A DNA stretch of 64,000 nt from NCBI RefSeq assembly GCF_005886105.2, contig NZ_PNCO02000001.1, forward strand, positions 2,983,501 through 3,047,500, read 5' to 3'. Positions within the stretch are counted from its first letter, which is position 1; each line of letters starts with the position of its first letter. The stretch comes from Pseudoalteromonas galatheae. GTDB taxonomy: Bacteria > Pseudomonadota > Gammaproteobacteria > Enterobacterales > Alteromonadaceae. Below the pieces are notes generated by a model that was not told where the DNA came from, made no database searches, and saw only the letters and a list, made by a program, of their open reading frames with translations. The translations under genes and the position numbers were made by a program. This document shows, one piece after another, positions 18,616-28,549 of the stretch.

Positions 18616-21600
18616 TTATGCCTGTGCCATTTGCACCGCTTGTTCTATATCTACGGCAACCATGCGCGATACCCCGGGTTCTGCCATGGTTACCCCCGTC
18701 AGTCTACCCGCCATTTCCATAGCGACCTTATTATGACTGATATAAATAAATTGCACTGTTTGCGACATTTCTTCAACCAAACGACAAAATCGTCCTACGT
18801 TTGCGTCATCAAGCGGTGCATCTACTTCATCCAGCATACAGAATGGGGCTGGATTAAGCCTGAATATTGAGAACACCAATGATAATGCGGTCAGCGCTTT
18901 TTCTCCACCACTTAACAGATGAATTGTCGAGTTTTTCTTACCAGGCGGCCTTGCCATGATAGAAACACCACTTTCAAGCAGGTCATCGCTAGTCAATTCC
19001 AGGTACGCATTTCCCCCGCCAAACACTTTAGGAAATAACTCGGCTAAATCTTCATTCACTTGATTAAAGGTGGCACTGAAGCGGGTTTTGGTCTCTTTAT
19101 CAATTTTTCTGATCACCGCTTCTAACGTTTCTAACGCATTAGTGAGATCGTCCAGCTGTGTATCTAAATAGGTTTTGCGCGCCTTCGCTTCTTCAAACTC
19201 TTCAATTGCGGCTAAGTTCACAGCCCCTAACTTACCAAGATCATTACTCACTCGACTCAAATTAGCTTGATACTGACCCAAGTTTGCATCCTCAGGTAAT
19301 TGTGCCAGCTCCGCTTTTAGTGTCCGACCAAGCTCCTGTAAGGGTTCAAGTGCCGCTTGTGCTTTAATCATCAAGCTTTGCTCTTCAAGTTTCACTTGTT
19401 GCAAAGACTCATTGAGTTTACTCACTTCGCCTTGTGCATCTTTTAATGCCGCTTGTTTTTGGGAGAGGTTTTCCTTAGCTTGGTTGAGCGTATCCAACAT
19501 CGTTTGCTTTTGCGCTTTGGCTTCTAGATGTTGGACGAGCAATAATTCTATGTCTTTATGCGCCTCCGCGAGCGGCTCTTCACAAAGCAAAATATCTGCT
19601 TGCGTTTGCTCGATGCGCTGGTTTATTTCATCGCGACGATGTTGCAAGTGTTCCAACTTAGAATTGCTGAGCTGTAGTTCACTTTCTGCCTGCTGCGATG
19701 CAAGTTTTGTAGTATGAACTAATTGCTGCGCGTCTTGTAATGCGGCGCGCCGAGATTGACTATGTTGTTTAAACTCGGCCAACTTAGCCTCGGCCAGTTG
19801 TTGTTTTTGTTGTACTTTCGCTAGCAACTCATCACGTTGTAATTGCTGTTCAGTATCAAGTTCAAGTTGTTCAATGACCTCGCTTCGTTCTTGAGCAATG
19901 GCATCAAGCTGTTCTTGAATTTTTTGTCCTTGCTCACGCCAAGCGCTCAGATTCTCATCCAGCATTTCAATTTTGGTTTTATGGCTGGCGATTGCTTGTG
20001 CTTTTTCGTGAACGCATTGCTGTGTTTCTAATAAGTCAGCTTGTGTGTCTTCAAGGGCAATACGCTTTTGTGCTACAACCTGCTCAGCCTCTTCGGCGAG
20101 TTGTTGCAAATGAGGAAGCTGAGTATGGCATGACTGCAATTGGGCATAGCGTTTTAATGCGCCACTCTCTTCATTGCTTTTCGCCTTGGCCTTAAAGTTA
20201 TCCCCCACAATAATGCCACTGACCGTCACGCCGAGAAGGAATTGTTCACACGATTGAAAGTCTGTAGATTCAGCACATAATTTTATTTTAGTTAAAAAGC
20301 TGGGGAACAGTCCTGAGCTTATTTTTGTCGCGACGGAATCAACGGGAACTTCGAGTTCAATGGGCCATAGCGTATTCATTTCGCTTTGCTCAACGACTAA
20401 ATGCGTCAACCCAAGCAGTGCCGCTTCCACGCATTCTTCATACCCTGACTCAACAACAAGTTGCGATAACATAGTCGCAGCAGAAGCCTCCGACGCTTCA
20501 TCTGCCCAGCGTGATAACGCTTTTATTTCAGATTGCACTTCTTGTAGCGCCTGAAGCGCTTTTTGAGCATGAGTCTGCGCCTGTAAGATTTCTTCTTTAT
20601 TGGTTTGCTCTTGGCCTTGCAACTTACCAGCTTGGCTTTGTAATTTGGCCATCGCTTGAACTAGCTGATGATGTGCATCCTGAGCTTCAATCAAGTCACT
20701 TTCCAACATAGATGCGTGATGCGTATCAGCCTGTTCCAGCAGCTCAGCCTGACGCTTATCTACGTGCAGTTTAGCTTGCTGTTGTTGCGCTAATTGGCTT
20801 GCCCCTTGCTGTACCTGAGCATGTATTTGTTGGTACTGCTTCTGTGCGCCACTATACTGCGCTTCTAACTGAGCCAGCTCTGTGTCACTTTGCTCATTTG
20901 TGAGTTGAATTTCTTCCAGTTGCAATAGCGCAATTTCAAGTCGTTCAGAAACTTCAGCGACTTTTTCTGCGCTGCTCGCCACATACTCGGCTTGCTCGTC
21001 TTGCGCCTCAATTACTTCTTGCTGTTGTGATTTCAGTATTTGAGACTGCTCAATTAGCAGACGCTTTTTATCTGTTAGATTGACTTTCTGTTGCTCAAGC
21101 GTTGCCAACTGGGTTTCAATTCGGTGCACGCTATGTTGTGCTTGCTCATAGCCATCATTGAAATGCTTAATTTCATGTTCTAGCGTTGCCAAAATGCTGT
21201 CATGGCCACTGTGAGCTTCATTAAAAAATGCTAATTTCTCATTGAGTTTGGCAATTTCTTTGGCTTTGATTGCCTGCTTTTGCTCAAGGCTTTGCCATTT
21301 TAAAATTGCTATCCACGACTTTAGGTCTCGCTCTTGCGACTTTAAAGACTTATATTCGCTCGCCTGTTGTGCTTGAAGTGCCAGTTTATCTAGCTGACTC
21401 TGTAGCTCTTGCCTAACATCGAGCAAACGCTCCATGTTTTCGCGGGTACTCTTGATGCGAGTTTGGGTTTCTCGTCGACGCTCTTTATATTTTGAAATTC
21501 CGGCGGCTTCTTCTAAAAAAACTCTTAACTCTTGCGGCTTACTTTCAATCAAGCGCGAGATCATTCCTTGCTCAATGATTGCGTAACTGCGAGGACCTAG

Positions 21601-22005
21601 GCCAGTACCTAAAAAGATATCTGTGATATCGCGCTTACGGCACTTACTACCATTTAAAAAATAAAGAGATTGGCCATCGCGCGTTACTAAGCGCTTAATG
21701 GCAATTTGATTACGATCTGCAAACGTGCCGGGCAACCGGCCTTGAGTATTATCAAAAATCAGTTCTACAGAAGCTTGCGAGATAGGTTTACGTTTGGTTG
21801 AACCATTAAAAATAACGTCTGTCATGGCATCGCCACGGAGGTTTTTCGCAGAGCTTTCTCCCAGCACCCAGCGAACCGCATCAATAACATTAGACTTACC
21901 ACAGCCGTTTGGCCCAACCACACATGTCATCTGGTCAGGAAACGGGATCTTGGTTGGCTCTACGAAAGATTTAAAGCCGGCCAGTTTGATGCTACTCAGT
22001 CGCAT
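18616..22005 (-). CDS. smc: Chromosome segregation ATPase SMC
   Basis: SMC forms the dimeric condensin core that organises and segregates the chromosome with ScpA and ScpB. The 1129-residue protein has Walker A GPNGCGKS at 31-38, long coiled-coil arms rich in Gln/Glu/Ala (about 170-500 and 660-950), a hinge at about 510-640, and C-terminal signature LLSGGEKALTALSL followed by Walker B FCMLDEVDAPLDD. The architecture is complete. Its neighbours zipA and ligA match the arrangement seen in Pseudomonas and other gammaproteobacteria. scpA and scpB are not in this window. Confidence 0.96.
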   Translation of the reverse strand: MRLSSIKLAGFKSFVEPTKIPFPDQMTCVVGPNGCGKSNVIDAVRWVLGESSAKNLRGDAMTDVIFNGSTKRKPISQASVELIFDNTQGRLPGTFADRNQIAIKRLVTRDGQSLYFLNGSKCRKRDITDIFLGTGLGPRSYAIIEQGMISRLIESKPQELRVFLEEAAGISKYKERRRETQTRIKSTRENMERLLDVRQELQSQLDKLALQAQQASEYKSLKSQERDLKSWIAILKWQSLEQKQAIKAKEIAKLNEKLAFFNEAHSGHDSILATLEHEIKHFNDGYEQAQHSVHRIETQLATLEQQKVNLTDKKRLLIEQSQILKSQQQEVIEAQDEQAEYVASSAEKVAEVSERLEIALLQLEEIQLTNEQSDTELAQLEAQYSGAQKQYQQIHAQVQQGASQLAQQQQAKLHVDKRQAELLEQADTHHASMLESDLIEAQDAHHQLVQAMAKLQSQAGKLQGQEQTNKEEILQAQTHAQKALQALQEVQSEIKALSRWADEASEASAATMLSQLVVESGYEECVEAALLGLTHLVVEQSEMNTLWPIELEVPVDSVATKISSGLFPSFLTKIKLCAESTDFQSCEQFLLGVTVSGIIVGDNFKAKAKSNEESGALKRYAQLQSCHTQLPHLQQLAEEAEQVVAQKRIALEDTQADLLETQQCVHEKAQAIASHKTKIEMLDENLSAWREQGQKIQEQLDAIAQERSEVIEQLELDTEQQLQRDELLAKVQQKQQLAEAKLAEFKQHSQSRRAALQDAQQLVHTTKLASQQAESELQLSNSKLEHLQHRRDEINQRIEQTQADILLCEEPLAEAHKDIELLLVQHLEAKAQKQTMLDTLNQAKENLSQKQAALKDAQGEVSKLNESLQQVKLEEQSLMIKAQAALEPLQELGRTLKAELAQLPEDANLGQYQANLSRVSNDLGKLGAVNLAAIEEFEEAKARKTYLDTQLDDLTNALETLEAVIRKIDKETKTRFSATFNQVNEDLAELFPKVFGGGNAYLELTSDDLLESGVSIMARPPGKKNSTIHLLSGGEKALTALSLVFSIFRLNPAPFCMLDEVDAPLDDANVGRFCRLVEEMSQTVQFIYISHNKVAMEMAGRLTGVTMAEPGVSRMVAVDIEQAVQMAQA

Positions 22006-22069
22006 AGCTTATTATTGTTGTTCGCGGTTACTTTTGAGAATAAGACAATTCATTAGTAAGATCTATGCG

Positions 22070-22804
22070 TTAGCAATGACAGCGTTTAATATTATCCAGA
22101 ATGATCCCAGTAGCCATCGCCACATTTAATGACTCAGCACCACCAAACGCAGGAATAGTCACCTTTTTATTGATGTGAGCCGCTATGGTATCGCTAATAC
22201 CATGAGACTCGCTGCCCATTACCAACACGGCATTACGACTAAATTGACACTGATGCACACTTTCACCACCAAGGAATGCACCATAGCACTCGCCTTGATA
22301 TTGCTTTAAAAAGGCCTCAAGATCGGTTCTCACCACATTAACACGCACAAATGAGCCCATGGTGGCACTGATCACTTTAGGGTTAAATTGATCGGCGCAG
22401 TTTTCGCTCACCACAAGCTGCGTCAATCCATACCAATCAGCAAGACGAATAATGGTACCGAGATTACCTGGGTCTGAGACTCCATCTAATGCTAACACTA
22501 ACCCAGCAGTATTAATTTCTTCTGCCGGCGGCATTGCAACGACCGCTATCGCTGCATTATTTGACACTAAAGTGCTCACCTTACTCAGCACTTCCTCTTC
22601 TGCTTCGACACAGGCAATATTAACGAGTTTGGATTTATACTTTGTCATGAACTCATTGGTCGCGAACAGCTGTTCAACGGCCAACCCAGCATCAACTAAC
22701 TCAATCACATTCTTCTCGCCTTGTACCAAATACAGGCCATGTTGTTTGCGATATTTTTTTTGCCCTAAAGCACGAAGTAGTTTTTGTTGATTCTTGGAGA
22801 TCAT
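22070..22804 (-). CDS. SpoU/TrmH-family RNA 2'-O-methyltransferase
   Basis: The 244-residue protein has an N-terminal RNA-binding substrate domain (SKNQQKLLRALGQKKYRKQHG) and a C-terminal SPOUT knot domain with the three family motifs: LDGVSDPGNLGTIIRLADW, VLVMGSESHGIS and SLNVAMATGIIL. It methylates a ribose in rRNA or tRNA using SAM; the target cannot be read from sequence. I chose the ATG at 22804 because GAGGTG lies upstream at good spacing; an upstream ATG at 22831 is also in frame. smc follows after 64 bp on the same strand. Confidence 0.88.
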   Translation of the reverse strand: MISKNQQKLLRALGQKKYRKQHGLYLVQGEKNVIELVDAGLAVEQLFATNEFMTKYKSKLVNIACVEAEEEVLSKVSTLVSNNAAIAVVAMPPAEEINTAGLVLALDGVSDPGNLGTIIRLADWYGLTQLVVSENCADQFNPKVISATMGSFVRVNVVRTDLEAFLKQYQGECYGAFLGGESVHQCQFSRNAVLVMGSESHGISDTIAAHINKKVTIPAFGGAESLNVAMATGIILDNIKRCHC

Positions 22805-22931
22805 GTGCACCTCAAAAGTTGGATTTATCATTATACCTGTTCAGTATCAGATAAAAAGCGTTTCCACGAGGCATTAAGCTAAGAAATTATGTTATCTTGT
22901 GCCGAATGACACACAAGGCATAGAGGTAATC

Positions 22932-23228
22932 ATGTCACCTGAGCTAACGCTTATTTTACTCAATTTTATTCTCCTTTTTGTGGCCTACGTATTCGTTTAC
23001 CCAAAGTTAAAAGAGAAAAGCCTCGCCAGTATCAGCAAACAAGATTTATTGGTTACTGCGGTTTCTTTAGTCGTGTCTGGAAGTTTGTACTATGGCAAGG
23101 GTATCGAATTTTCGTTAGTGTTTTTTGAGAGTAACTGGGTGGTGTTTACGATTGTCGCATTTAGCGTGATTGAAATCCCATTTCTACTGTGGTTTAAGCG
23201 TCGCTATAACATGAAGTTTGGAGAGTAA
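22932..23228 (+). CDS. Small membrane protein of unknown function
   Basis: The 98-residue protein begins MSPELTLILLNFILLFVAYV. It has three hydrophobic helices (about 5-23, 40-57 and 66-86) and a short basic C-terminal tail (WFKRRYNMKFGE). I chose the ATG at 22932 because GAGGT lies just upstream; a GTG at 22899 would add 11 residues. I do not recognise a family or catalytic motif. It is alone on the plus strand, divergent from the SpoU methyltransferase and convergent with gpsA, with a shared terminator hairpin overlapping its stop codon. Confidence 0.65.
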   Translation: MSPELTLILLNFILLFVAYVFVYPKLKEKSLASISKQDLLVTAVSLVVSGSLYYGKGIEFSLVFFESNWVVFTIVAFSVIEIPFLLWFKRRYNMKFGE

Positions 23229-23254
23229 TAGAGAGGTAACTACGCCTCTCTATT
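23227..23254. terminator. Bidirectional terminator hairpin between the small membrane gene and gpsA
   Basis: AATAGAGAGG and its perfect complement form a 10-bp stem with an 8-base loop between two convergent genes. The stem begins inside the plus-strand stop codon. U-tracts are short, so termination strength is uncertain. Confidence 0.6.
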
Positions 23255-23260
23255 CGCTTA

Positions 23261-24268
23261 TCACTCAGCTCGCTTTTCGCGACCGAGTAACGCCATTGCG
23301 GCTTCTTTCACATCTTTTTGCTCATAAAGCACTTGATAGATCTGCTCAGTGATAGGCATTTCAATACCAGTGCGTTTGGCAAGTAGATAAACTTCTTTGG
23401 TATTACGATAGCCTTCAACCACTTGACCAATACTCGACATCGCCTCATCGACCGACTTTCCCGAGCCAAGCGCAAGACCAAAGCGGCGATTACGCGACTG
23501 GTTATCCGTACAAGTGAGAATCAGATCACCAAGCCCTGCCATACCCATAAAGGTTTCAGAGCGCGCGCCTAACGCACACCCTAAACGACAAAGTTCAGCG
23601 AGTCCTCGGGTGATAAGCGCCGTTCTGGCATTCGCACCAAAACCAAAGCCGTCAGACATGCCCGCGCCAATTGCGATAACGTTTTTAACTGCGCCACCGA
23701 GCTGAATACCAATAAAGTCTTCGTTGCTATAGACCCGAAACGAGCGGCCGCAATGTAACAGCTCTGCGAGCTCTTCACGAAATTTTGCACAAACCGAAGA
23801 CACAGAAATAGCAGTGGGTAATCCCGCGGCCATTTCTTTTGCAAAAGTAGGTCCACTTAGCACCGCCAGCGGCACATCGTCACCTAACACATCCAGTGCA
23901 ACTTCTTGCAATAGTCGCCCAGTATTTGGTTCAAGCCCCTTGGTTGCCCAAGCTACTTTTGCATTCTCAAGTAGCATAGGTTTAATCTTCTTCAAGGTGT
24001 CTGCAAACGCGTGACTTGGCACAACCACCAAAATACGCTCGCTAGACTTAACAGCCGTTTCTAAATCGGCCTCAAGTTCAAGCGTGTTTGGAAACTGGAT
24101 GTCAGGAAGATAACGTTGGTTTTTGCGCTCAGCTGCTAGCGCCTCAACGTGTTCGCTATTGCGTCCCCACAGTGTCACTTGATGACCATTTCGGGCGAAA
24201 CAAATAGCAAGGGCGGTGCCATAAGACCCCGCCCCTAATACAGTTACAGCTGATTTTGCTGTACTCAT
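23261..24268 (-). CDS. gpsA: NAD(P)-dependent glycerol-3-phosphate dehydrogenase
   Basis: GpsA reduces dihydroxyacetone phosphate to sn-glycerol-3-phosphate, the backbone for membrane phospholipids. The 335-residue protein has the Rossmann motif [12 protein letters not shown] near the N-terminus, the active-site Lys region [14 protein letters not shown] near 190, and the C-terminal domain with [13 protein letters not shown] and SRNRRFG. I chose the ATG at 24268 rather than the adjacent TTG at 24271. It follows secB by 3 bp and ends the yibN-grxC-secB-gpsA run, the same order as in E. coli. Confidence 0.96.
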   Translation of the reverse strand: MSTAKSAVTVLGAGSYGTALAICFARNGHQVTLWGRNSEHVEALAAERKNQRYLPDIQFPNTLELEADLETAVKSSERILVVVPSHAFADTLKKIKPMLLENAKVAWATKGLEPNTGRLLQEVALDVLGDDVPLAVLSGPTFAKEMAAGLPTAISVSSVCAKFREELAELLHCGRSFRVYSNEDFIGIQLGGAVKNVIAIGAGMSDGFGFGANARTALITRGLAELCRLGCALGARSETFMGMAGLGDLILTCTDNQSRNRRFGLALGSGKSVDEAMSSIGQVVEGYRNTKEVYLLAKRTGIEMPITEQIYQVLYEQKDVKEAAMALLGREKRAE

Positions 24269-24271
24269 CAA

Positions 24272-24760
24272 TTATGCGTCAGCAGTTTGCTCAGGCTGTG
24301 CTTGAGCCGCACGTTGCTGCATATACTGAGCGAATAATGCGTCAAAGTTAACTGGCGCAAGGTTTAACTGCGGGAAAGTACCACGGTTAACTAGACTAGC
24401 TACCGCTTCACGCGCATAAGGGAATAGGATGTTAGGGCAGAATGCGCCTAGCATGTGTGCCATTTGCATTTCTTCAAGATCTGCAATGGCAAAGATACCA
24501 GCTTGTTGGATTTCACATAGGAATGCAGTTTCTTCACCAATCGTTGCCGTTACTGTTAGTGCTAGAACAACTTCAAATACGTTTTCATCAAGCTTTGCTG
24601 AACGCGTGTCCATGTCTAGCTTAACTTCTGGTGTCCACTCTTTCTGGAAGATACCTGGTGAGTTTGGCGTTTCAAACGATACATCTTTAGTGTAGATACG
24701 TTGAATGTTGAACTGAGCGCCTTCTTGTTGTTGTTCTGCTGCTTGGTTTTGTTCTGCCAT
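24272..24760 (-). CDS. secB: Protein-export chaperone SecB
   Basis: SecB is a tetrameric cytosolic chaperone that keeps preproteins unfolded and hands them to SecA. The 162-residue protein has the expected length and the conserved core [19 protein letters not shown] near the N-terminus, plus [15 protein letters not shown] and [17 protein letters not shown] Gln-rich extension ([13 protein letters not shown]) precedes the core. It is in the conserved yibN-grxC-secB-gpsA run, with grxC 84 bp upstream. Confidence 0.96.
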   Translation of the reverse strand: MAEQNQAAEQQQEGAQFNIQRIYTKDVSFETPNSPGIFQKEWTPEVKLDMDTRSAKLDENVFEVVLALTVTATIGEETAFLCEIQQAGIFAIADLEEMQMAHMLGAFCPNILFPYAREAVASLVNRGTFPQLNLAPVNFDALFAQYMQQRAAQAQPEQTADA

Positions 24761-24844
24761 GATAATTTCCTAAATTCTGTTGTGATCCTGCTAAATTCTT
24801 AGCAGTCATTATAAAAAGTAAGCTGAGCTAAAGCTCAATCAATC

Positions 24845-25105
24845 TTATGCTTGTAATAGCTTATCGAGTTCGCCTTGCGCTTCAAGCGCCATCATATCGT
24901 CGCAACCACCAATATGGCGCTCAGCGATAAAGATTTGTGGAACGGTATAGCTACCGTTGGCTTTTTCGATCATCTCGTCACGAAGCTCAGGCTGTGCGCC
25001 AATATCATACTCTGTGTATGTGACACCTTTTGCATCTAATAATGCTTTTGCGCGATGACAAAATGGACAATAGTCTTTGGTATAAATTACGACTTGGCTC
25101 ATCAT
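24845..25105 (-). CDS. grxC: Glutaredoxin 3
   Basis: GrxC is a small glutathione-dependent oxidoreductase that reduces disulfides and mixed disulfides. The 86-residue protein has the dithiol active site CPFC at residues 13-16, the cis-Pro motif TVPQIFI and the glutathione-binding GGCDDM. Two adjacent ATGs are possible; the outer one has GAGGT upstream. It lies 9 bp after the rhodanese gene and upstream of secB in a conserved operon. Confidence 0.95.
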   Translation of the reverse strand: MMSQVVIYTKDYCPFCHRAKALLDAKGVTYTEYDIGAQPELRDEMIEKANGSYTVPQIFIAERHIGGCDDMMALEAQGELDKLLQA

Positions 25106-25114
25106 AGACCTCAG

Positions 25115-25546
25115 TTATTTTCCGTTAGAGATTGGTAAACCCGCACTTTGCCATGCGCCAATACCACCTGATAATACGAACACTTGCCCGAATCCAGCTT
25201 TGTGCATGTTATCAGCAACAGCAGATGCCGTCATACCTGTGTTACAGACCAATATAATGGGCTTAGATTTATGTTTTTCAAGACCAGCAAAATCTTTTTG
25301 CTTGAGTTTTTCCGCACTCACCTGCTCAGAACCTGCAATGTGACCTTGGTTAAACTCTTTTGCTGCACGCATATCGAGTACCTGACCATCTTGGCGGTTA
25401 ACTAGCATGGTTAGCTGCTGAGGATTAATTTGTCTAATTTTCGAAAACTTACTCTTAAACCAACTACTCACTAACATCGCGGCTAACACAACCCAAATGA
25501 TGCTAAGTACCGGATGGTTACCTAAAAACGCAACGTATTGTTCCAT
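25115..25546 (-). CDS. yibN: Membrane-anchored rhodanese-like sulfurtransferase (YibN)
   Basis: The 143-residue protein has an N-terminal membrane helix (about 12-30) and a cytoplasmic rhodanese domain: QVLDMRAAKEFNQGHIAGS, then the active-site loop VCNTGMTAS with the catalytic Cys, then GGIGAWQSAGLP. Rhodaneses move sulfane sulfur; the physiological partner of YibN is not settled. I chose the ATG at 25546; a TTG five codons upstream is also in frame. Its place before grxC and secB matches E. coli. Confidence 0.88.
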   Translation of the reverse strand: MEQYVAFLGNHPVLSIIWVVLAAMLVSSWFKSKFSKIRQINPQQLTMLVNRQDGQVLDMRAAKEFNQGHIAGSEQVSAEKLKQKDFAGLEKHKSKPIILVCNTGMTASAVADNMHKAGFGQVFVLSGGIGAWQSAGLPISNGK

Positions 25547-25811
25547 TAATTTATCAACCAAAAATTATTAAACGATAAAGTGGCAGCAAGTATACCTGCT
25601 TTATTCTCGACAAAACAGACTTGTTCAACATGAGCAAATATCAATCTCAAAGTTGATAATTCATCACTGTGGGGCTGAATATTCATACAAAAAAAGGTAT
25701 TCTACTTGTCAGCAACCAGAGCAAACTTATAGTGACGCTGCAAAGCTCGGCATTGTAGCGCTTGTTATAAGATTTCAACATCGTGCCTAATTCAGGATTT
25801 CAGGAGCGCAA

Positions 25812-27353
25812 ATGACAGCTAAGAAAAAGCCATTGGTATTAATGATTTTAGACGGTTGGGGCTATCGCGAAGAAAGCGAGAGCAATGCTATTTTAGCAGC
25901 CAATACCCCAGTATTAGATGAACTATGGCGCTCTGCTCCGCACACCTTGATTTCAGGTTCAGGTCTTGATGTTGGTCTGCCTGATGGGCAAATGGGGAAT
26001 TCCGAAGTTGGCCACGTTAACCTCGGCGCGGGGCGTGTGGTTTATCAAGACTTCACGCGGATCACTAAAGCGATTGATGATGGTGAGTTTGAGCACAACC
26101 CAGCTCTGGTTGAGAACATAGACAAAGCAGTAGCAAAAGGTAAAGCCGTTCACCTGATGGGATTATTGAGCCCAGGTGGCGTTCACAGTCATGAAGACCA
26201 CATAGTTGCGGCAATTAAATTAGCAGCTGAGCGCGGTGCAACCGTTTATTTGCACGCATTTTTGGATGGCCGCGATACACCACCTCGCAGCGCACAGGCG
26301 TCAATTGAAAAAATGGAAGCTTTGATGCAGTCACTCAATTGTGGCCGACTAGCGTCTATTATTGGTCGCTACTATGCTATGGACCGTGACAATCGTTGGG
26401 ACCGCGTCGAGTCTGCATACAACCTGATGGTAAGTGGCGACGCTGATTTTACTTATAGTAATGGCGTTGAAGCGCTACAAGCAGCTTACGCGCGTGATGA
26501 AAACGATGAGTTTGTTAAAGCATCGGTGATCACCGAAGAAGGGCAACCAGCCGCTACTATCAATGATGGCGATACGGTTATCTTTATGAACTTCCGTGCA
26601 GACCGAGCGCGCCAAATGACCCGTGCTTTTGTTGATGCTGACTTTAACGGCTTCGAAAAACGTAAAGCACCGGACCTAAGTGCGTTTGTTATGATGACTG
26701 AGTACGCTGCCGACATCAAAGCCCCTATCGCTTTTGCGCCTGAAGCATTGGTTAACGTGCTAGGTGAATGGCTAGCTAAGCACAACAAAACTCAGCTGCG
26801 TATTTCAGAAACGGAAAAATATGCTCATGTCACTTTCTTCTTTAGCGGCGGTCGCGAAGATCTCTTTGAAGGTGAAAAACGTGAACTCATTCCTTCTCCA
26901 CAGGTTGCCACTTACGACTTACAGCCAGAGATGAACTCAGAAATGCTAACTGATAAGTTAGTTGAAGCAATTCATAGCGGTGAATTTGACGTGATTATCT
27001 GTAACTACCCAAATGGTGACATGGTTGGGCACTCTGGTGTATTCGAAGCTGCTGTAAAAGCATGTGAAGCCGTTGATAAGTGTATCGGTCGTGTTGTTGC
27101 TGCGCTAAAAGAAAGCGGTGGCGAAGCTCTTATTACCGCTGATCACGGCAATGCAGAGCAAATGCTTAACCCTAAAACAGGTCAAGCTCATACCGCTCAC
27201 ACCAGCGAGCCTGTACCATTTATTTATGTAGGTCGTGATGCAGAGCCACAAGCAGGAAAAGCACTAAGCGATGTTGCACCAACAATGCTGCATTTACTCG
27301 GTATGGAGCAGCCTAGCGAGATGACTGGCACTCCAATTATGCGTTTAAAATAA
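25812..27353 (+). CDS. gpmI: 2,3-bisphosphoglycerate-independent phosphoglycerate mutase
   Basis: GpmI interconverts 3- and 2-phosphoglycerate in glycolysis and gluconeogenesis through a Mn-dependent phosphoserine intermediate. The 513-residue protein has the metal-binding start [10 protein letters not shown], active-site S64 in [14 protein letters not shown], the insertion domain with [15 protein letters not shown], and the C-terminal metal site [10 protein letters not shown]. An AGGAG site precedes the ATG. envC follows 12 bp later. It is divergent from yibN, as in E. coli. Confidence 0.97.
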   Translation: MTAKKKPLVLMILDGWGYREESESNAILAANTPVLDELWRSAPHTLISGSGLDVGLPDGQMGNSEVGHVNLGAGRVVYQDFTRITKAIDDGEFEHNPALVENIDKAVAKGKAVHLMGLLSPGGVHSHEDHIVAAIKLAAERGATVYLHAFLDGRDTPPRSAQASIEKMEALMQSLNCGRLASIIGRYYAMDRDNRWDRVESAYNLMVSGDADFTYSNGVEALQAAYARDENDEFVKASVITEEGQPAATINDGDTVIFMNFRADRARQMTRAFVDADFNGFEKRKAPDLSAFVMMTEYAADIKAPIAFAPEALVNVLGEWLAKHNKTQLRISETEKYAHVTFFFSGGREDLFEGEKRELIPSPQVATYDLQPEMNSEMLTDKLVEAIHSGEFDVIICNYPNGDMVGHSGVFEAAVKACEAVDKCIGRVVAALKESGGEALITADHGNAEQMLNPKTGQAHTAHTSEPVPFIYVGRDAEPQAGKALSDVAPTMLHLLGMEQPSEMTGTPIMRLK

Positions 27354-27365
27354 CGGCCTGCCTGT

Positions 27366-28511
27366 ATGCCGTTAAAAACGACATTTCACTATGCTGCACT
27401 TTTCGGTGCAGCGTTACTCATGGCAACAGCGCCCGCTGTTGCCAACGAATCTAGAACCAAACAAGACTTAAACGAAGTCCAGCAACAGCTTAAAGCTAGC
27501 CAACAAGCATTAGAAAAGCAGCGCGGTGAAATTAATCGTCACGAAGCGAAGCTCAAAGCCTTTGAACTTGATATTGCCAAAAGTGCCAAAGCAATCTCAC
27601 TCACAGAAGTAGGGATCAAAGAAAACCAAACTGAGCAGGCTGAACTTAAAAAGCAAGAAAGCACGCTGCTAAACGACAAGAAAAAATTTGAAAAGATCCT
27701 CGCGGCTCAGCTAAAAAGTGCCTACATGACAGGCTCTCATGATTATTCCAGAATGTTACTTAATCAAGAGCATGCCACAAAGCTAGAGCGCACCATTGCC
27801 TATTATGATTACCTAAATAAAGCACGGATTAAACAGCTCGAACAACTGAAATCTATCGGCAAAGAATTGGCACAGACTCAAGCAGAGTTAGCACGAACAC
27901 AAGCACGCTTAGAAGCGCTACAAAACCATCAGAACGAACGCTTGGAAGCGCTCAAAAAGGCGCAGCAAGAACGTCAAAACCAGCTTGCAAACCTAAATAA
28001 CAAACTCAGTGAAACACGCTCTGCTATCGCATATTTAAAAGAAAATGAGCAAACCTTAATCCAAACCTTAGAAGAGCTTGCCAAGGCCCAGAGAGAAGCC
28101 GAAGTACGCTTAGATGGGTTAGCCAAACTCAAAGGCAAAATGAGTTTACCGACCAGAGGCCGAATTAAGCATAAATTCGGCCAAAGCAAGCATGCTGGAA
28201 TGAATTGGAAGGGTGTTCTCATTGGTGCAAAAGAAGGTGCTGAAATTGCGAGTGTCGCTCCCGGTCAAGTCGTATATGCAGATTGGTTAAACGGCTTTGG
28301 CTGGGTTATTGTGCTCGACCATGGTCATGGTTTTATGAGCCTATATGGCCACGCACAAACGCTGCTTCGCGATGTTGGCGATCAAGTTCGCAGTGGTGAA
28401 GTGATCGCTTTGGTAGGACAAAGCGGCGGACAAAGAGATTCTGGTCTATACTTTGAGATACGGCATAAGGGAAGCGCTGTAGATCCGATAAAATGGTGCA
28501 GATCCAGTTAA
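27366..28511 (+). CDS. envC: Murein hydrolase activator EnvC
   Basis: EnvC is a periplasmic coiled-coil protein that activates amidases AmiA and AmiB at the septum under FtsEX control. The 381-residue protein has a signal peptide ending near AVANE (residue 27), a long coiled coil (about 30-255), and a C-terminal LytM domain (about 265-380). The LytM metal ligands are degenerate: the usual HxGxD is HAGMN, and the terminal HxH region reads LYFEIR with Tyr in place of His. This fits an activator without hydrolase activity. It lies in the gpmI-envC-ctp-yibQ run. Confidence 0.93.
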   Translation: MPLKTTFHYAALFGAALLMATAPAVANESRTKQDLNEVQQQLKASQQALEKQRGEINRHEAKLKAFELDIAKSAKAISLTEVGIKENQTEQAELKKQESTLLNDKKKFEKILAAQLKSAYMTGSHDYSRMLLNQEHATKLERTIAYYDYLNKARIKQLEQLKSIGKELAQTQAELARTQARLEALQNHQNERLEALKKAQQERQNQLANLNNKLSETRSAIAYLKENEQTLIQTLEELAKAQREAEVRLDGLAKLKGKMSLPTRGRIKHKFGQSKHAGMNWKGVLIGAKEGAEIASVAPGQVVYADWLNGFGWVIVLDHGHGFMSLYGHAQTLLRDVGDQVRSGEVIALVGQSGGQRDSGLYFEIRHKGSAVDPIKWCRSS

Positions 28512-28549
28512 CTGAATAACCCGTGCTGCGCCTTGATGAGGAGCAGCAC

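Noticed and set aside
18053..20711. Plus-strand ORFs antisense to zipA and smc
   Set aside because: They are shadows of strongly biased minus-strand coding sequence (Gln/Glu/Ala-rich coiled coils) with no family features or ribosome-binding sites.
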